Source: Paracoccus kondratievae (GTDB lineage Bacteria > Pseudomonadota > Alphaproteobacteria > Rhodobacterales > Rhodobacteraceae). From it: 64,000 nucleotides of DNA. Below, one piece after another: positions 20,215 through 27,638 of the stretch (its first letter is position 1; every line of letters begins with the position of its first letter). The position numbers and the translations under genes were made by a program. The notes below the pieces were generated by a model, which had not been told where the DNA came from, made no database searches, and worked only from the letters and a program-made list of their open reading frames with translations. The stretch covers positions 124,001 to 188,000 of the forward strand of contig NZ_CP045073.1 of the NCBI RefSeq assembly GCF_009301415.1, written 5' to 3'.

Positions 20215-22421
20215 CAGTTCATATCGATCGGCTTACCGCGCATCTGGAAATGATCCGAGGCAACGAAATTGAAGGTCTTGCCGAGGATAATTACCTCGCC
20301 GTTCGACTTCATGATGAACTTGCTGTCGCCGCATTCGATCACGAATTCCTCGCCGACGGCGATCTTCTTGTATTTGCCGACACTTTCCAGCGAGGTCGCG
20401 CCAACGTTCGTGACCTTGGACATCCCGATCTGCTCGGCCCGCGCGATGCCGATGGTGTCGGACTTGAAACTTCCCACGATGGTGTTCATCACCCCCGGCA
20501 GCGGGAAGAGGCCGCCTGCCGCCTCGCCCACGCCGCTGCCGGCATCGCCCAGGGCGCGGCCGGCATCGGGGCGGTCGCTCTCGCCGCCGACCACGCGGCC
20601 CCGACTGCCGAGTCCCCCGGCACCGAGGAAGCCGAGCGCCGAGGAGGCGACCGTCCCGGCAAAGAGATCAAGCCCCGGCCCGGCACCGCCCGCAGCCTCG
20701 CCCGCCTGCTTCAGCAGCCCGGCGGTATGGCCCGCCAGCCCGCTGACGGCCGCCATCAATGCAAAGGCCGAAATGCCGGTGCCGCCCACCACGGTATTCA
20801 TCGACCCGCCGATCTCATGTTTCTGGTTGCCGCCCACTTCAATGGCGCGGTTCCTGCCGACAGCAGCAACCTCGTGTCGATCCACCCGCTTGATGCGATC
20901 GTTCAGAACCCGTGTCGTCTGGTCCTTCTGGGCGTGGAAGAACATGTTCTGGATGCCGTTCTGATCCTCGAAGGCGATCTCGTTGAAGCCCTGCCCCTGA
21001 TGAGTGTTCGAGCGCCAGACGGCCTTTGTCTTATGCTCCGGCAACGGATAGGGCGTATCGTTCTTTCCATTGAAGACATTCCCCGTGACGATTGGCTTGT
21101 CCGGATCGCCTTCAAGGAACTCGACGACGACCTCCATGCCGATGCGGGGGATGACCATGCCGCCCCAGCCTGCTCCGGCCCAGTTCTGCGACACCCGGCA
21201 GCGCATCGAATGCGCGGCATCGAGGTCCCAGTGGAACCGCACCAGGATGCGGCCGTATTCGTCGCAGTCGATCTCGCCCTCACCCACCACCATCGCCGTC
21301 TGCGGGCCATGCACCACCGGCACCGCGGTGCGCCGCGGAGGTGCCATCGGAGCCGTGTCGGGCATCAGCACGTAGCTGCCCGTAAAGGCATAGCCGTCGC
21401 TGCCCTGACCACCCGAGCCATAGGCCTCAGACACGAAGTGGTGCGATGCTGACAGGCACAGGTAGCTCTCGCCCGTGCCGGGGATCCGGTCGCCCGACAG
21501 CGTCACCCGCTTGCCAGACCGCAGGCTCAGGCAATCGCCCACCGCCCGGTTGCGACGGTCCGCGCCACGTTCCTGCGACGTGCGCAGGCCCGCAACCAGC
21601 TTGCCCACGTCCTGCGCCAGATAATCGCCGGGCCAGTCGAAGCTCTCGATCTGGCCCTGCGCATGGGCGGCATCGCCCAGCCGGTCGACCTCCATCGCCT
21701 GGTCAGGATGCTTGAAGTTATAGTCGGTCAGCCGGATGGCCCCGGTGGTGATGTTGCGCTCGGGCGTCCAGTCCCAGAAATGCTCGCCCTCGGCCTGGTG
21801 GTGGCCGTCGTAGCTTTTATAGGGCCGCGCGCCGATCGTCTCATGCGCCAGAACGTCATCGGTCAGCACCAGCGTGTGGCTGCCCATGGCGTGGCGGAAA
21901 TGAAAGCTGATCCCGTGCCGCTCCATCTGGCGGCGGGCGAAGTCGAGGTCGCTCTCGCGGTACTGCACCGTGTATTCCAGCACCGGATAGTCCTGCGACA
22001 GCTGCACATCCAGCGCCGGATCGCCGAGCTGGGCATAGTCCGACAGCAGCTCGCGCAGGATCTGCACCACGGTCCTGTTGTGAAAGATCCGCTGGTTGCG
22101 CCGCCGCCCCGCCAGCCAGAACCACGGGCGCAGCACCAGATCATAGCGGTGACCGTTCTCGCCCACCCCGGCCCATCGCGCCTGCGTGACGATGCCGTCA
22201 AAGGGCTGGGTGCCCTCACGGCCCTCGATCTCGACCGTGGCATGGGTACCGATGAGCGCGTCGAAGTCGAGATCATCGCGGGTGGCCAGCGCCTCGACGC
22301 GGTATTCGAACAGGTCGTTGAGATGGTCCGTGCCGTCAAAGCGCAGAAGCGCCAGCATGTCAGCGCCAAGCGCGGTCGTCAGACGGCCAAGACGCTCGGT
22401 CTGGCGAAGGGGGGCGTTCAT
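20214..22421 (-). CDS. vgrG: Type VI secretion spike protein VgrG (TssI), orphan
   Basis: A 735-residue VgrG. The N-terminal gp27-like part contains PFDGIVTQARWAG and YPVLEYTVQYRESDLDFARRQMERHGISF-like sequence; the gp5-like OB fold has VRFHWDLDAAHSMRCRVSQNWAGAGWGGMVIPRIGMEVVVEFLEGDPDKPIVTG. Both are hallmark blocks. The C-terminal beta-helix region is interrupted at ~540-643 by a ~100-residue Gly/Ala-rich hydrophobic insertion before repeats resume (VMNTIVGSFKSDTIG). No T6SS sheath, baseplate or ATPase genes lie nearby, so it would have to use a system elsewhere. Start at 22421; a TTG two codons upstream is possible. Confidence 0.9.
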   Translation of the reverse strand: MNAPLRQTERLGRLTTALGADMLALLRFDGTDHLNDLFEYRVEALATRDDLDFDALIGTHATVEIEGREGTQPFDGIVTQARWAGVGENGHRYDLVLRPWFWLAGRRRNQRIFHNRTVVQILRELLSDYAQLGDPALDVQLSQDYPVLEYTVQYRESDLDFARRQMERHGISFHFRHAMGSHTLVLTDDVLAHETIGARPYKSYDGHHQAEGEHFWDWTPERNITTGAIRLTDYNFKHPDQAMEVDRLGDAAHAQGQIESFDWPGDYLAQDVGKLVAGLRTSQERGADRRNRAVGDCLSLRSGKRVTLSGDRIPGTGESYLCLSASHHFVSEAYGSGGQGSDGYAFTGSYVLMPDTAPMAPPRRTAVPVVHGPQTAMVVGEGEIDCDEYGRILVRFHWDLDAAHSMRCRVSQNWAGAGWGGMVIPRIGMEVVVEFLEGDPDKPIVTGNVFNGKNDTPYPLPEHKTKAVWRSNTHQGQGFNEIAFEDQNGIQNMFFHAQKDQTTRVLNDRIKRVDRHEVAAVGRNRAIEVGGNQKHEIGGSMNTVVGGTGISAFALMAAVSGLAGHTAGLLKQAGEAAGGAGPGLDLFAGTVASSALGFLGAGGLGSRGRVVGGESDRPDAGRALGDAGSGVGEAAGGLFPLPGVMNTIVGSFKSDTIGIARAEQIGMSKVTNVGATSLESVGKYKKIAVGEEFVIECGDSKFIMKSNGEVIILGKTFNFVASDHFQMRGKPIDMN

Positions 22422-22695
22422 AAACAAGCCTCGTCGGGAGGAAACAGGTCAAACTAAGTTGCTGAAAGTGTGCATGACCAAGCCGGAAATGCCAAGACTG
22501 CAATATTACCAAGCACGCGAGATGGGCGCGGTCACCATTCGGTCACCAGCCTCGGATTCGACCGGATTGCACGATCTTCGACGCCTTTGCACCTTCGCGC
22601 TACCCGGAGCCCCGCGTCCCCCGACGCCTCGGATCCCGCACTTTCGTGCCGTCTCGTGCCATCTGCTGCAATGGAGTGACAAAGCAATTTCTGGC

Positions 22696-22740
22696 TTCAC
22701 ATCGAAGATGTCAGCGGTTCAAATCCGTTATCTCCCACCA
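22696..22740 (+). repeat. Attachment-site copy (att, right): partial tRNA-Val 3' end
   Basis: Direct copy of 19876-19920, 44 of 45 bases identical. It carries the anticodon loop through CCA of tRNA-Val but lacks the 5' half, so it cannot make a functional tRNA. It marks the right border of the vgrG island. Confidence 0.8.
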
Positions 22741-22750
22741 TTATTTTCAA

Positions 22751-22787
22751 CGACTTAGACCAGAACATGCGAAGTGCGCCTAAGTCG
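22751..22787. terminator. Hairpin downstream of the tRNA remnant
   Basis: Inverted repeat CGACTTAG (22751-22758) / CTAAGTCG (22780-22787) with a 21-nt loop. It was probably the original terminator downstream of tRNA-Val before the island inserted. Confidence 0.4.
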
Positions 22788-22809
22788 ATTGAACCTTCCC
22801 TGCGGACGC

Positions 22810-22815
22810 AATCAC
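22810..22815. repeat. Proposed left target-site duplication of the Mu-like prophage (AATCAC)
   Basis: AATCAC directly precedes TGTTGTTTGACA, the proposed left terminus, and the same hexamer follows the proposed right terminus ...CAGGCA at 63886-63891. Duplication plus TG...CA ends is the transposable-phage signature. A 6-bp duplication is one longer than in Mu, and the same GGCA-AATCAC string also occurs at 61014-61023, so the call is tentative. Confidence 0.4.
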
Positions 22816-23206
22816 TGTTGTTTGACACGAATATCTGCAGGGATATGCGAAGAGGCCCGAAGACCTGCGAAGACCTGCGAAAGGCCAGTAAAATAGGGCC
22901 GTGCGGGGACAACGAGGCCGGTGACGAGGCCCGGGCGGTTGTCATGCACTAAGGCTTGAAAAGAGCTTCAACAGGGGTGTGAAGGCCCGTGGCTGTGAAG
23001 TGCCGACAAGGCCAAAGATATCAGCATTTGCGAGGGGTTGAGAGGCCGAGCTGGCCTTGTGTGCGGGCTGCTGAAGCAGCCGAACATGGAAATCCGGCGG
23101 AAAGTTCGGCTTGGCGTTTCCATGTTCCGTTTTATTGTGCGCTCTCAATGAGATAGGCCGGGGCTATCAGGAGGCACCCGCCACAGAACATGGAAACGAT
23201 TTTCGG
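22816..23206. other. Prophage left-end region with repeated motifs, no gene
   Basis: About 390 bp without a convincing gene. It holds a GCGAAG-type cluster at 22846-22880 (ATGCGAAGAGG, CCCGAAGACCTG, GCGAAGACCTG, GCGAAAGG) and three copies of GAACATGGAAA(C/T): 23082-23093 and 23186-23197 direct, 23116-23127 inverted. These are plausible transposase-binding sites of the left end or regulatory sites at the end of the leftward operon. A frame on the minus strand ending NGFEPLTSSM is the usual false translation of a tRNA end. Confidence 0.45.
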
Positions 23207-24013
23207 TCAAACAGGCCGGTTGCTGATCAGCAACTCGGCCCGTCCACCGGTCGGGTCGTTGTGTTTGGCGCTGATGGTATAGGTGGTGCGAACCTCGGTA
23301 AGGTGAAAGGCTGCGAAGATCGCGCGCACTTCGGGTAGGTCGTTCAGAGACAGGATGAACCGCCCGCGAATCCCGGCCAGCAGCCGGGCCATGCGCTGGA
23401 AATCGGCGCGCTCGAACAGCGCCTTGCCGTAATCGTCCTCGCAGCCCCAATAGGGCGGATCGAGGTAGAACAGCGTCTCGGCGCTGTCATAGCGTGGGAT
23501 AAAGTCCGACCAGTCCAGGCACTCGATCACGACGCCAGCGAGGCGGCTGTGCAGGTCTTCCAGCATCGGCTCCAGTGTCGTCAGATTGAACCGGCCGGGG
23601 CGATCCTTGCTGACCCCGAAGTTGCGGCCTGAAACCTTGCCGCCGAAGGCTGTGCGCTGAAGGTAGAGGAAGCGTGCAGCGCGTTCGAGGTCGGTCAGTG
23701 TTTCGGGATCGACCCGCACCAGACGCTCGAACTCGGCCCGGGTGGTCAATTGGAATCGGAGCGTGTCCAGGAATTGCGGATAGTGGCGCTGGAGGATGCG
23801 GAACAGGTTGGCGATGTCGCGCCCACGATCATTGATCACTTCGGCTCGAGGCTTGGTCGAGCGGCGCAGGAAAATGCCGCCCATGCCCACGAATGGCTCC
23901 GCATAGGTAAGGCAGGGCGTGGCGTCGATGATGGCACAGATGCGCTTGGCGAGGTTGCGCTTGCCGCCCAGCCAGGGGGCGACAGGGGCGGTGGGCGGAA
24001 TGGTAGAGAGCAC
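23207..24013 (-). CDS. Dam-like (D12 class) adenine-N6 DNA methyltransferase
   Basis: An alpha-class N6-adenine methyltransferase of ~268 residues. The SAM-binding motif follows APWLGGKRNLAKRI and CLTYAEPFVGMGGIF (FxGxG); the catalytic DPPY is in ETLFYLDPPYWGC near residue 185-190. The C-terminus has FILSLNDLPEVRAIF and ...TYTISAKHN, matching the Dam/D12 family. A TTG at 24034 would extend it by seven codons; I prefer GTG at 24013 because AGGA sits just upstream. Last gene of the leftward repressor transcript. It may protect phage DNA from host restriction or mark it; no cognate endonuclease adjoins it. Confidence 0.85.
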   Translation of the reverse strand: MLSTIPPTAPVAPWLGGKRNLAKRICAIIDATPCLTYAEPFVGMGGIFLRRSTKPRAEVINDRGRDIANLFRILQRHYPQFLDTLRFQLTTRAEFERLVRVDPETLTDLERAARFLYLQRTAFGGKVSGRNFGVSKDRPGRFNLTTLEPMLEDLHSRLAGVVIECLDWSDFIPRYDSAETLFYLDPPYWGCEDDYGKALFERADFQRMARLLAGIRGRFILSLNDLPEVRAIFAAFHLTEVRTTYTISAKHNDPTGGRAELLISNRPV

Positions 24014-24060
24014 GGCGGGTCCTGTGGTTCGCAACGAAAATGGAACATAACAGGAACAAT

Positions 24061-24660
24061 CTATTCGATCGAGCCGGATTTGTCACCTTTCCAATCGCTA
24101 CGAACAGGAACACTTCCACCTTGTAGGTTTGAGTTCTTCATCGCCTTCTGAATATCTCGGCCACGCTCAACCTCCTCCAATGAGGGTGACGAAGAAGGCC
24201 CAACAACAAGTTCATCCACAATAGTTTTTTGCAGCATAACGATGTCAAGATCGCGCCACACCACATAGGCCATCCGAGTGGCGGTCAAGGTGAGCGAAAA
24301 TCCTAACAATGCACCTACGGAATTTCGTACCCAAGCTGGCCATAGCATGAAGGTCTCAAGTCCTGATCCAATCATAACAAGCACGGTCGCAAGGCACACC
24401 CCGGCAAGAGCCAAAACACCAAGGTATTCTGCAGATACGTCATAGACCGCTTGAGAAAGACGCTTCCGCCTGTCGAGCGGAATGCTTTTCCAGTCGAGAG
24501 TTGGCAAGCCCCTGTTTAGCCGAACGAAAATTGCGGCCATCACTATCGACAATGTTGTGGTCAGGGAAGGAAGTACCGCGAAAATGCGACACCAAGGCCC
24601 CCACATCGCAATTGCGACGCCTATGACGCAAGCTGAAGCGATGTGGACAACCCGTATCAT
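24061..24660 (-). CDS. Four-helix membrane protein, candidate RexB-like exclusion partner
   Basis: A 199-residue protein of unrecognised family. Hydrophobic segments lie at about residues 5-25, 28-48, 80-100 and 112-132, leaving a ~65-residue polar cytoplasmic-type tail. The ATG overlaps the stop of the upstream gene by 4 bp (ATGA), so the two are translationally coupled and probably work together. Base composition is clearly AT-richer than the surrounding phage genes. By position (repressor, soluble protein, membrane protein) and topology it recalls lambda RexB, but no sequence similarity could be tested. Other membrane effectors are equally possible. Confidence 0.6.
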   Translation of the reverse strand: MIRVVHIASACVIGVAIAMWGPWCRIFAVLPSLTTTLSIVMAAIFVRLNRGLPTLDWKSIPLDRRKRLSQAVYDVSAEYLGVLALAGVCLATVLVMIGSGLETFMLWPAWVRNSVGALLGFSLTLTATRMAYVVWRDLDIVMLQKTIVDELVVGPSSSPSLEEVERGRDIQKAMKNSNLQGGSVPVRSDWKGDKSGSIE

Positions 24661-25724
24661 TTCGCCTTTATTTTCCCGTCTTCCAAGAACCTCAGGTACA
24701 CCTTTTGAATCTGCTCTGCGACATTGTCGAAATCAAGGAGTGTTCCGCCTTCGTTCGATACGGCGAAAGGCATGCGCATACGCAAAATCGCATCGCCATC
24801 CTTGATTTTTCCAAATTTTCCTTCAATTTCCACATGCGCATCGGTTTCGTCGGCTATAGCAGAGGCAATCTCCTTGACGTTCTTTAGAGTGGCTTCCGTC
24901 CGCGCGCCTTTCACCCTGATCTCGGCCTCTGCTGCGATGTATTCCTCAGGACCCAGAGAACGCACCAGCCTGTTCACCTGATCAGGTCCGAGCACTGCCT
25001 CCACGATACGCATAGCAGCGGAATGAGTCTTATGCTCAGCGCGAACTCGCCTAGAGTAGCTCTTCCGCTGCGGAACTGCGGAAGCAGCCATCTCGCCAGT
25101 TTCGACGGGAACCTTAATACCCTTAGGTGAATTCCCTTTGATTTTTAAGGATCTAACTTGCCCAACGCTATCTTCTCCTAGCACGGCGGCATCAAGCTCA
25201 ATCTTGAATAGATCCGAGGTTATGACTGTGCCAGGCGGGCCGAAAACACTGATCAACCAAGCGAGATACTCAATGATTTGCTTGGGCGTAACAGTCTGAA
25301 GGGTAATCAGAAAGAGATGATCACCTACTGCTAGCCAGTAACCAATTCCTCTGATGAAGTGAGTTCCGTTAGGTGCTTCAGCTTCGGATAGGTCGAAGAA
25401 TGCGGTATCGGTCTCGTCCGTTAGAGCCTTAGTTTGCGCCTCCAACCTTAACAAGGCTTGCAGATCTTTCTCATGGACGCAACAAACCTCGCCGAAGATT
25501 GCAGTTTTAAGATCTGCGACGCGGTTCATCAGGAAGCGTCGGCCTGTGAAATCGCCGTTTGCAGAACTTTCTAACATAATGCGGTCTGCAGGCCTAAGCC
25601 AGAGCGGCTTAGCTTCACGATCTTTCCCACTTAACGCAAGTCTGCAACCCTCTTCTAAGCTCCCGATTTGCTGGCCTTTTGCTGCAAATGTTCGGTAGTG
25701 AACCATATGATAACTTACTGACAA
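24657..25724 (-). CDS. Soluble protein of unknown family next to the repressor, candidate RexA-like sensor
   Basis: A 355-residue soluble protein without recognised domain. The middle (FIRGIGYWLAVGDHLFLITLQTVTPKQIIEYLAWLI, in two strands and a helix) and the C-terminal alternating-charge region resemble the layout of lambda RexA only loosely. It starts with TTG: the repressor's last codons GCAAAGGAGTAA supply AAAGGAG six bases before that TTG, so it is coupled to the repressor; an ATG six codons later (25706) lacks such a site. Downstream it overlaps the membrane-protein gene. AT-rich compared with neighbours. Likely a lysogeny-expressed moron involved in excluding other phages. Confidence 0.6.
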   Translation of the reverse strand: MSVSYHMVHYRTFAAKGQQIGSLEEGCRLALSGKDREAKPLWLRPADRIMLESSANGDFTGRRFLMNRVADLKTAIFGEVCCVHEKDLQALLRLEAQTKALTDETDTAFFDLSEAEAPNGTHFIRGIGYWLAVGDHLFLITLQTVTPKQIIEYLAWLISVFGPPGTVITSDLFKIELDAAVLGEDSVGQVRSLKIKGNSPKGIKVPVETGEMAASAVPQRKSYSRRVRAEHKTHSAAMRIVEAVLGPDQVNRLVRSLGPEEYIAAEAEIRVKGARTEATLKNVKEIASAIADETDAHVEIEGKFGKIKDGDAILRMRMPFAVSNEGGTLLDFDNVAEQIQKVYLRFLEDGKIKAK

Positions 25725-25727
25725 AAT

Positions 25728-26432
25728 TTACTCCTTTGCCGTGTGGCCCCACCAGACCACCTTGCCGATGATCTTGATGGCGGCGAGGTCTTTGCCCTGC
25801 CGCAGCTCGGGCGCGTAATCGGGATTGTCGGATATCAGCATCATCAAATCGGCCGAGGGGCGTTCGATGCGCTTCACGCGTGCCTCGCCATTATCGATCA
25901 GGGCGTAGACTGGTGACCGGCGCTGATCCTTTGCGTCTCTTGTACGAGTTAGAGGATCGTTGCGCTTGGTGTCGATCAGAATCATGTCACCGGGCCAGAG
26001 CGTCGGCTGCATGCTGTCGCCTTGGACGCGGGCAAGCCTGGCGCTGGAAGCCGCTACGCCGATCTTTTTCAGCCAGTCTCGGCGGAATGCAAGCTGGTCC
26101 ACAACTTCTTCGGAACCGTTGTCGTAGCCAGCACCAGCTGCCAGCATCGCGTCGTGGAGTGGGATATGAGCATAGTCAGCACCGTCTAGGGTAACTTGCT
26201 CTATGGGACCAGATTCCCTAGGGGGGCCAAAGTAAAAATCCCATCCCAGCGCATCGCATATCTGCTTCATTTTGACGAGCGTGGGACCAGACTTTCCTCC
26301 TCCGCCACGGCTGACGTTTCGTATGGTGTCAGGTGCTAATCCATACGCGTTCTCCAACGCAAAGGCGTTGGTGCCCAGCTCAATGAGCCTTTCTCGTACT
26401 TTCGCAGCCAGTTCTGTCGGGTCATTCGGCAT
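25728..26432 (-). CDS. Phage repressor with S24 (LexA/CI-like) autoprotease domain
   Basis: A 234-residue repressor. Residues ~8-60 form an HTH (FALENAYGLAPDTIRNVSRG) and the rest an S24 peptidase: catalytic Ser140 in VQGDSMQPTLWPGDMILID and Lys187 in GEARVKRIERP. An Ala-Gly pair at 99-102 (LAAGAG) is the probable self-cleavage site, so induction by RecA-type DNA damage signalling is plausible, unlike Mu whose repressor is not cleaved. It is divergent from the early transcript and faces operator repeats at 26435-26509. Downstream genes of the putative exclusion module follow without a gap. Confidence 0.9.
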   Translation of the reverse strand: MPNDPTELAAKVRERLIELGTNAFALENAYGLAPDTIRNVSRGGGGKSGPTLVKMKQICDALGWDFYFGPPRESGPIEQVTLDGADYAHIPLHDAMLAAGAGYDNGSEEVVDQLAFRRDWLKKIGVAASSARLARVQGDSMQPTLWPGDMILIDTKRNDPLTRTRDAKDQRRSPVYALIDNGEARVKRIERPSADLMMLISDNPDYAPELRQGKDLAAIKIIGKVVWWGHTAKE

Positions 26433-26516
26433 AATTCGGTAAAAAAACCGAAATTGTGGCGCTTGACAATCGGTAATGCTGCCGCTTATTTAATCGGTAA
26501 TGATACCGAGGCAAAA
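26433..26516. promoter_or_regulatory. Lysogeny switch: operators and early promoter
   Basis: Between the divergent repressor and Cro/Ner-position genes lie TTCGGT-aaaaaa-ACCGAA (26435-26452), a half site AATCGGTAATG (26468-26478) and TCGGTA-atga-TACCGA (26494-26509). The shared core TCGGTA/TACCGA is a strong operator candidate for the repressor. A rightward promoter TTGACA (26463-26468) with TATTTA (26487-26492) fits between the sites, so repressor binding would occlude it. Confidence 0.7.
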
Positions 26517-26762
26517 ATGAGCACAGATACCCTTATCCGCTTGGCGCAACTGTACACTGCGCATACAGGTCTGACGCTTTCGACGGTCTCGAGTTACTCG
26601 GCCAACGATGGGAAATGGCTTCCTCGGATTGAGAGTGGCGAAGCGGGATGCACCGTTCGTCGCCTTCAGCGCGTTACTCGCTGGTTCTCCGACAACTGGC
26701 CCGCCGATCTGGCGTGGCCCCGTGACATTCCCCGCCCATCTAAGTCGAAGGAGGCCGCCTGA
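26517..26762 (+). CDS. Small Cro/Ner-position DNA-binding protein
   Basis: An 81-residue protein, first gene of the rightward early transcript and divergent from the repressor, the slot filled by ner in Mu and cro in lambda. TLIRLAQLYTAHTGLTLSTVSSYSANDGKWLPRIESGEAGCTVRRLQRV could fold as a helical DNA-binding domain, but it does not match a family I can name. The start at 26517 follows the operator and leaves the earlier GTG (26454) inside it. Its stop overlaps the next start by one base. Confidence 0.6.
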   Translation: MSTDTLIRLAQLYTAHTGLTLSTVSSYSANDGKWLPRIESGEAGCTVRRLQRVTRWFSDNWPADLAWPRDIPRPSKSKEAA

Positions 26763-27223
26763 TGCCCGAGGCAGCTTACGACCTGCGCGAAATCGCCCGC
26801 TCGGCATTGAACGACATGCTCGAGGACAAGCGAGCAGCCTTCCTGGCCGAGATGCTGACCGAATTGCGCGGCCCGCAGGCCATTGAGCACCTGTCAACGG
26901 TGCGCGCAGCGGTCAGCCTGCGCATGCAGGAGCTGATCGACGAGAAGTTCCCGCTGGATGGTGTTGCTGCGGCAAGAGCCCGGTTTGCGGGCCTTCCTCC
27001 TAAGCCGGACGCGCACGAGGCGGCGCGGATGTCCGCCCAGGAGAAAAGCGATCTGGAGAACCGGATCTACTTTTCCCCGTCCCCATGGCGCGAGGCTTTG
27101 CGCTGGCTGAACGAAAGCTGGGAGGATGGATGGAATCTTCCCGACAATGGTGAGGCCTTCATCGGGGAGGTCCTCATCCGGGCCTCAGACCTGTCTGGAA
27201 TGCGGGGGCGCAGCAAGAAATGA
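26762..27223 (+). CDS. Conserved-looking phage early protein, unknown function
   Basis: A 153-residue, mostly helical and charged protein (MPEAAYDLREIARSALNDMLEDKRAAF) coupled to the preceding small gene. It has no signal peptide, membrane segment or recognised motif. Early position suggests a role in regulation or replication control. It ends with a basic GMRGRSKK tail. Confidence 0.6.
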   Translation: MPEAAYDLREIARSALNDMLEDKRAAFLAEMLTELRGPQAIEHLSTVRAAVSLRMQELIDEKFPLDGVAAARARFAGLPPKPDAHEAARMSAQEKSDLENRIYFSPSPWREALRWLNESWEDGWNLPDNGEAFIGEVLIRASDLSGMRGRSKK

Positions 27224-27257
27224 CCTGCGCGCCCTTCCGCCCGTCGCGTGAAGTTAT

Positions 27258-27518
27258 TCAGCCGTCCTCAGACGGATTGAACCACTCCTTCACGTATTTC
27301 TTGATGGTTTCGTTGTCGACCATCCCCTCCGCACGCGCCTTTACGCGTTCGACCTGCGTTTCGTCGAGCTCCTCGACCAGCGCCCCCATTACAACCGAGC
27401 GCGCAGCGATAAGGTCGAGCAGGCCGTATTTCGTCTTGGCGGTTTCGGAGATGATCTTTTCCGTCAGGCGCTCTTCCAGCGCTTTGATATCGCGCTCGAA
27501 GTCTCTGTTGTCCGTCAT
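27258..27518 (-). CDS. Small charged coiled-coil-like protein on the opposite strand
   Basis: An 86-residue frame, MTDNRDFERDIKALEERLTEKIISETAKTKYGLLDL, predicted helical with heptad-like spacing. It runs against the early operon and lies in the gap between two plus-strand genes. Base content and codon use look coding, and the gap is otherwise unexplained. Function unknown; an antagonist, antitoxin or small regulator are possibilities without direct support. Confidence 0.45.
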   Translation of the reverse strand: MTDNRDFERDIKALEERLTEKIISETAKTKYGLLDLIAARSVVMGALVEELDETQVERVKARAEGMVDNETIKKYVKEWFNPSEDG

Positions 27519-27638
27519 TCGAACAGTCCTTGATCTGTTGTGTAGGTCTTGGGCTCAGGTGCCGGGGGGCGCTGCGAACGCTCCTCGGTGCCGCCAGCCT
27601 ATCATGTCGGGTTTCTCCTTCAAGCTCGGGGGTTTGGC

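Larger units (their letters stand above)
19876..22740. mobile_element. Decayed tRNA-Val-associated genomic island carrying orphan vgrG
   Basis: Direct repeats of the tRNA-Val 3' end bound a 2.8-kb segment. Inside are only vgrG and a truncated DUF2169 gene, both on the minus strand; there is no integrase. The element therefore cannot excise by itself and probably lost its integrase and cargo by deletion. GGTCAC repeat pairs with identical 11-bp spacing sit near each end (20015/20026 and 22530/22541). Confidence 0.65.

Noticed and set aside
22846-22885. Short direct repeats of GACCTGCGAA as a possible CRISPR array
   Set aside because: Units are about 11 bp and adjacent, with no spacers of 30-40 bp and no cas genes anywhere in the window.
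22697-22945. 82-codon minus-strand frame ending DNGFEPLTSSM
   Set aside because: NGFEPLTSS is the usual false translation of a tRNA 3' end; it reads through the partial tRNA copy and has no ribosome-binding site.
24657-25724. Kiwa-like defence (KwaB with membrane KwaA) as explanation for the two genes after the repressor
   Set aside because: The soluble protein does not show a DUF4868-like C-terminus as far as I can judge; the cI-rexA-rexB order is the closer parallel, so I kept only that hypothesis.
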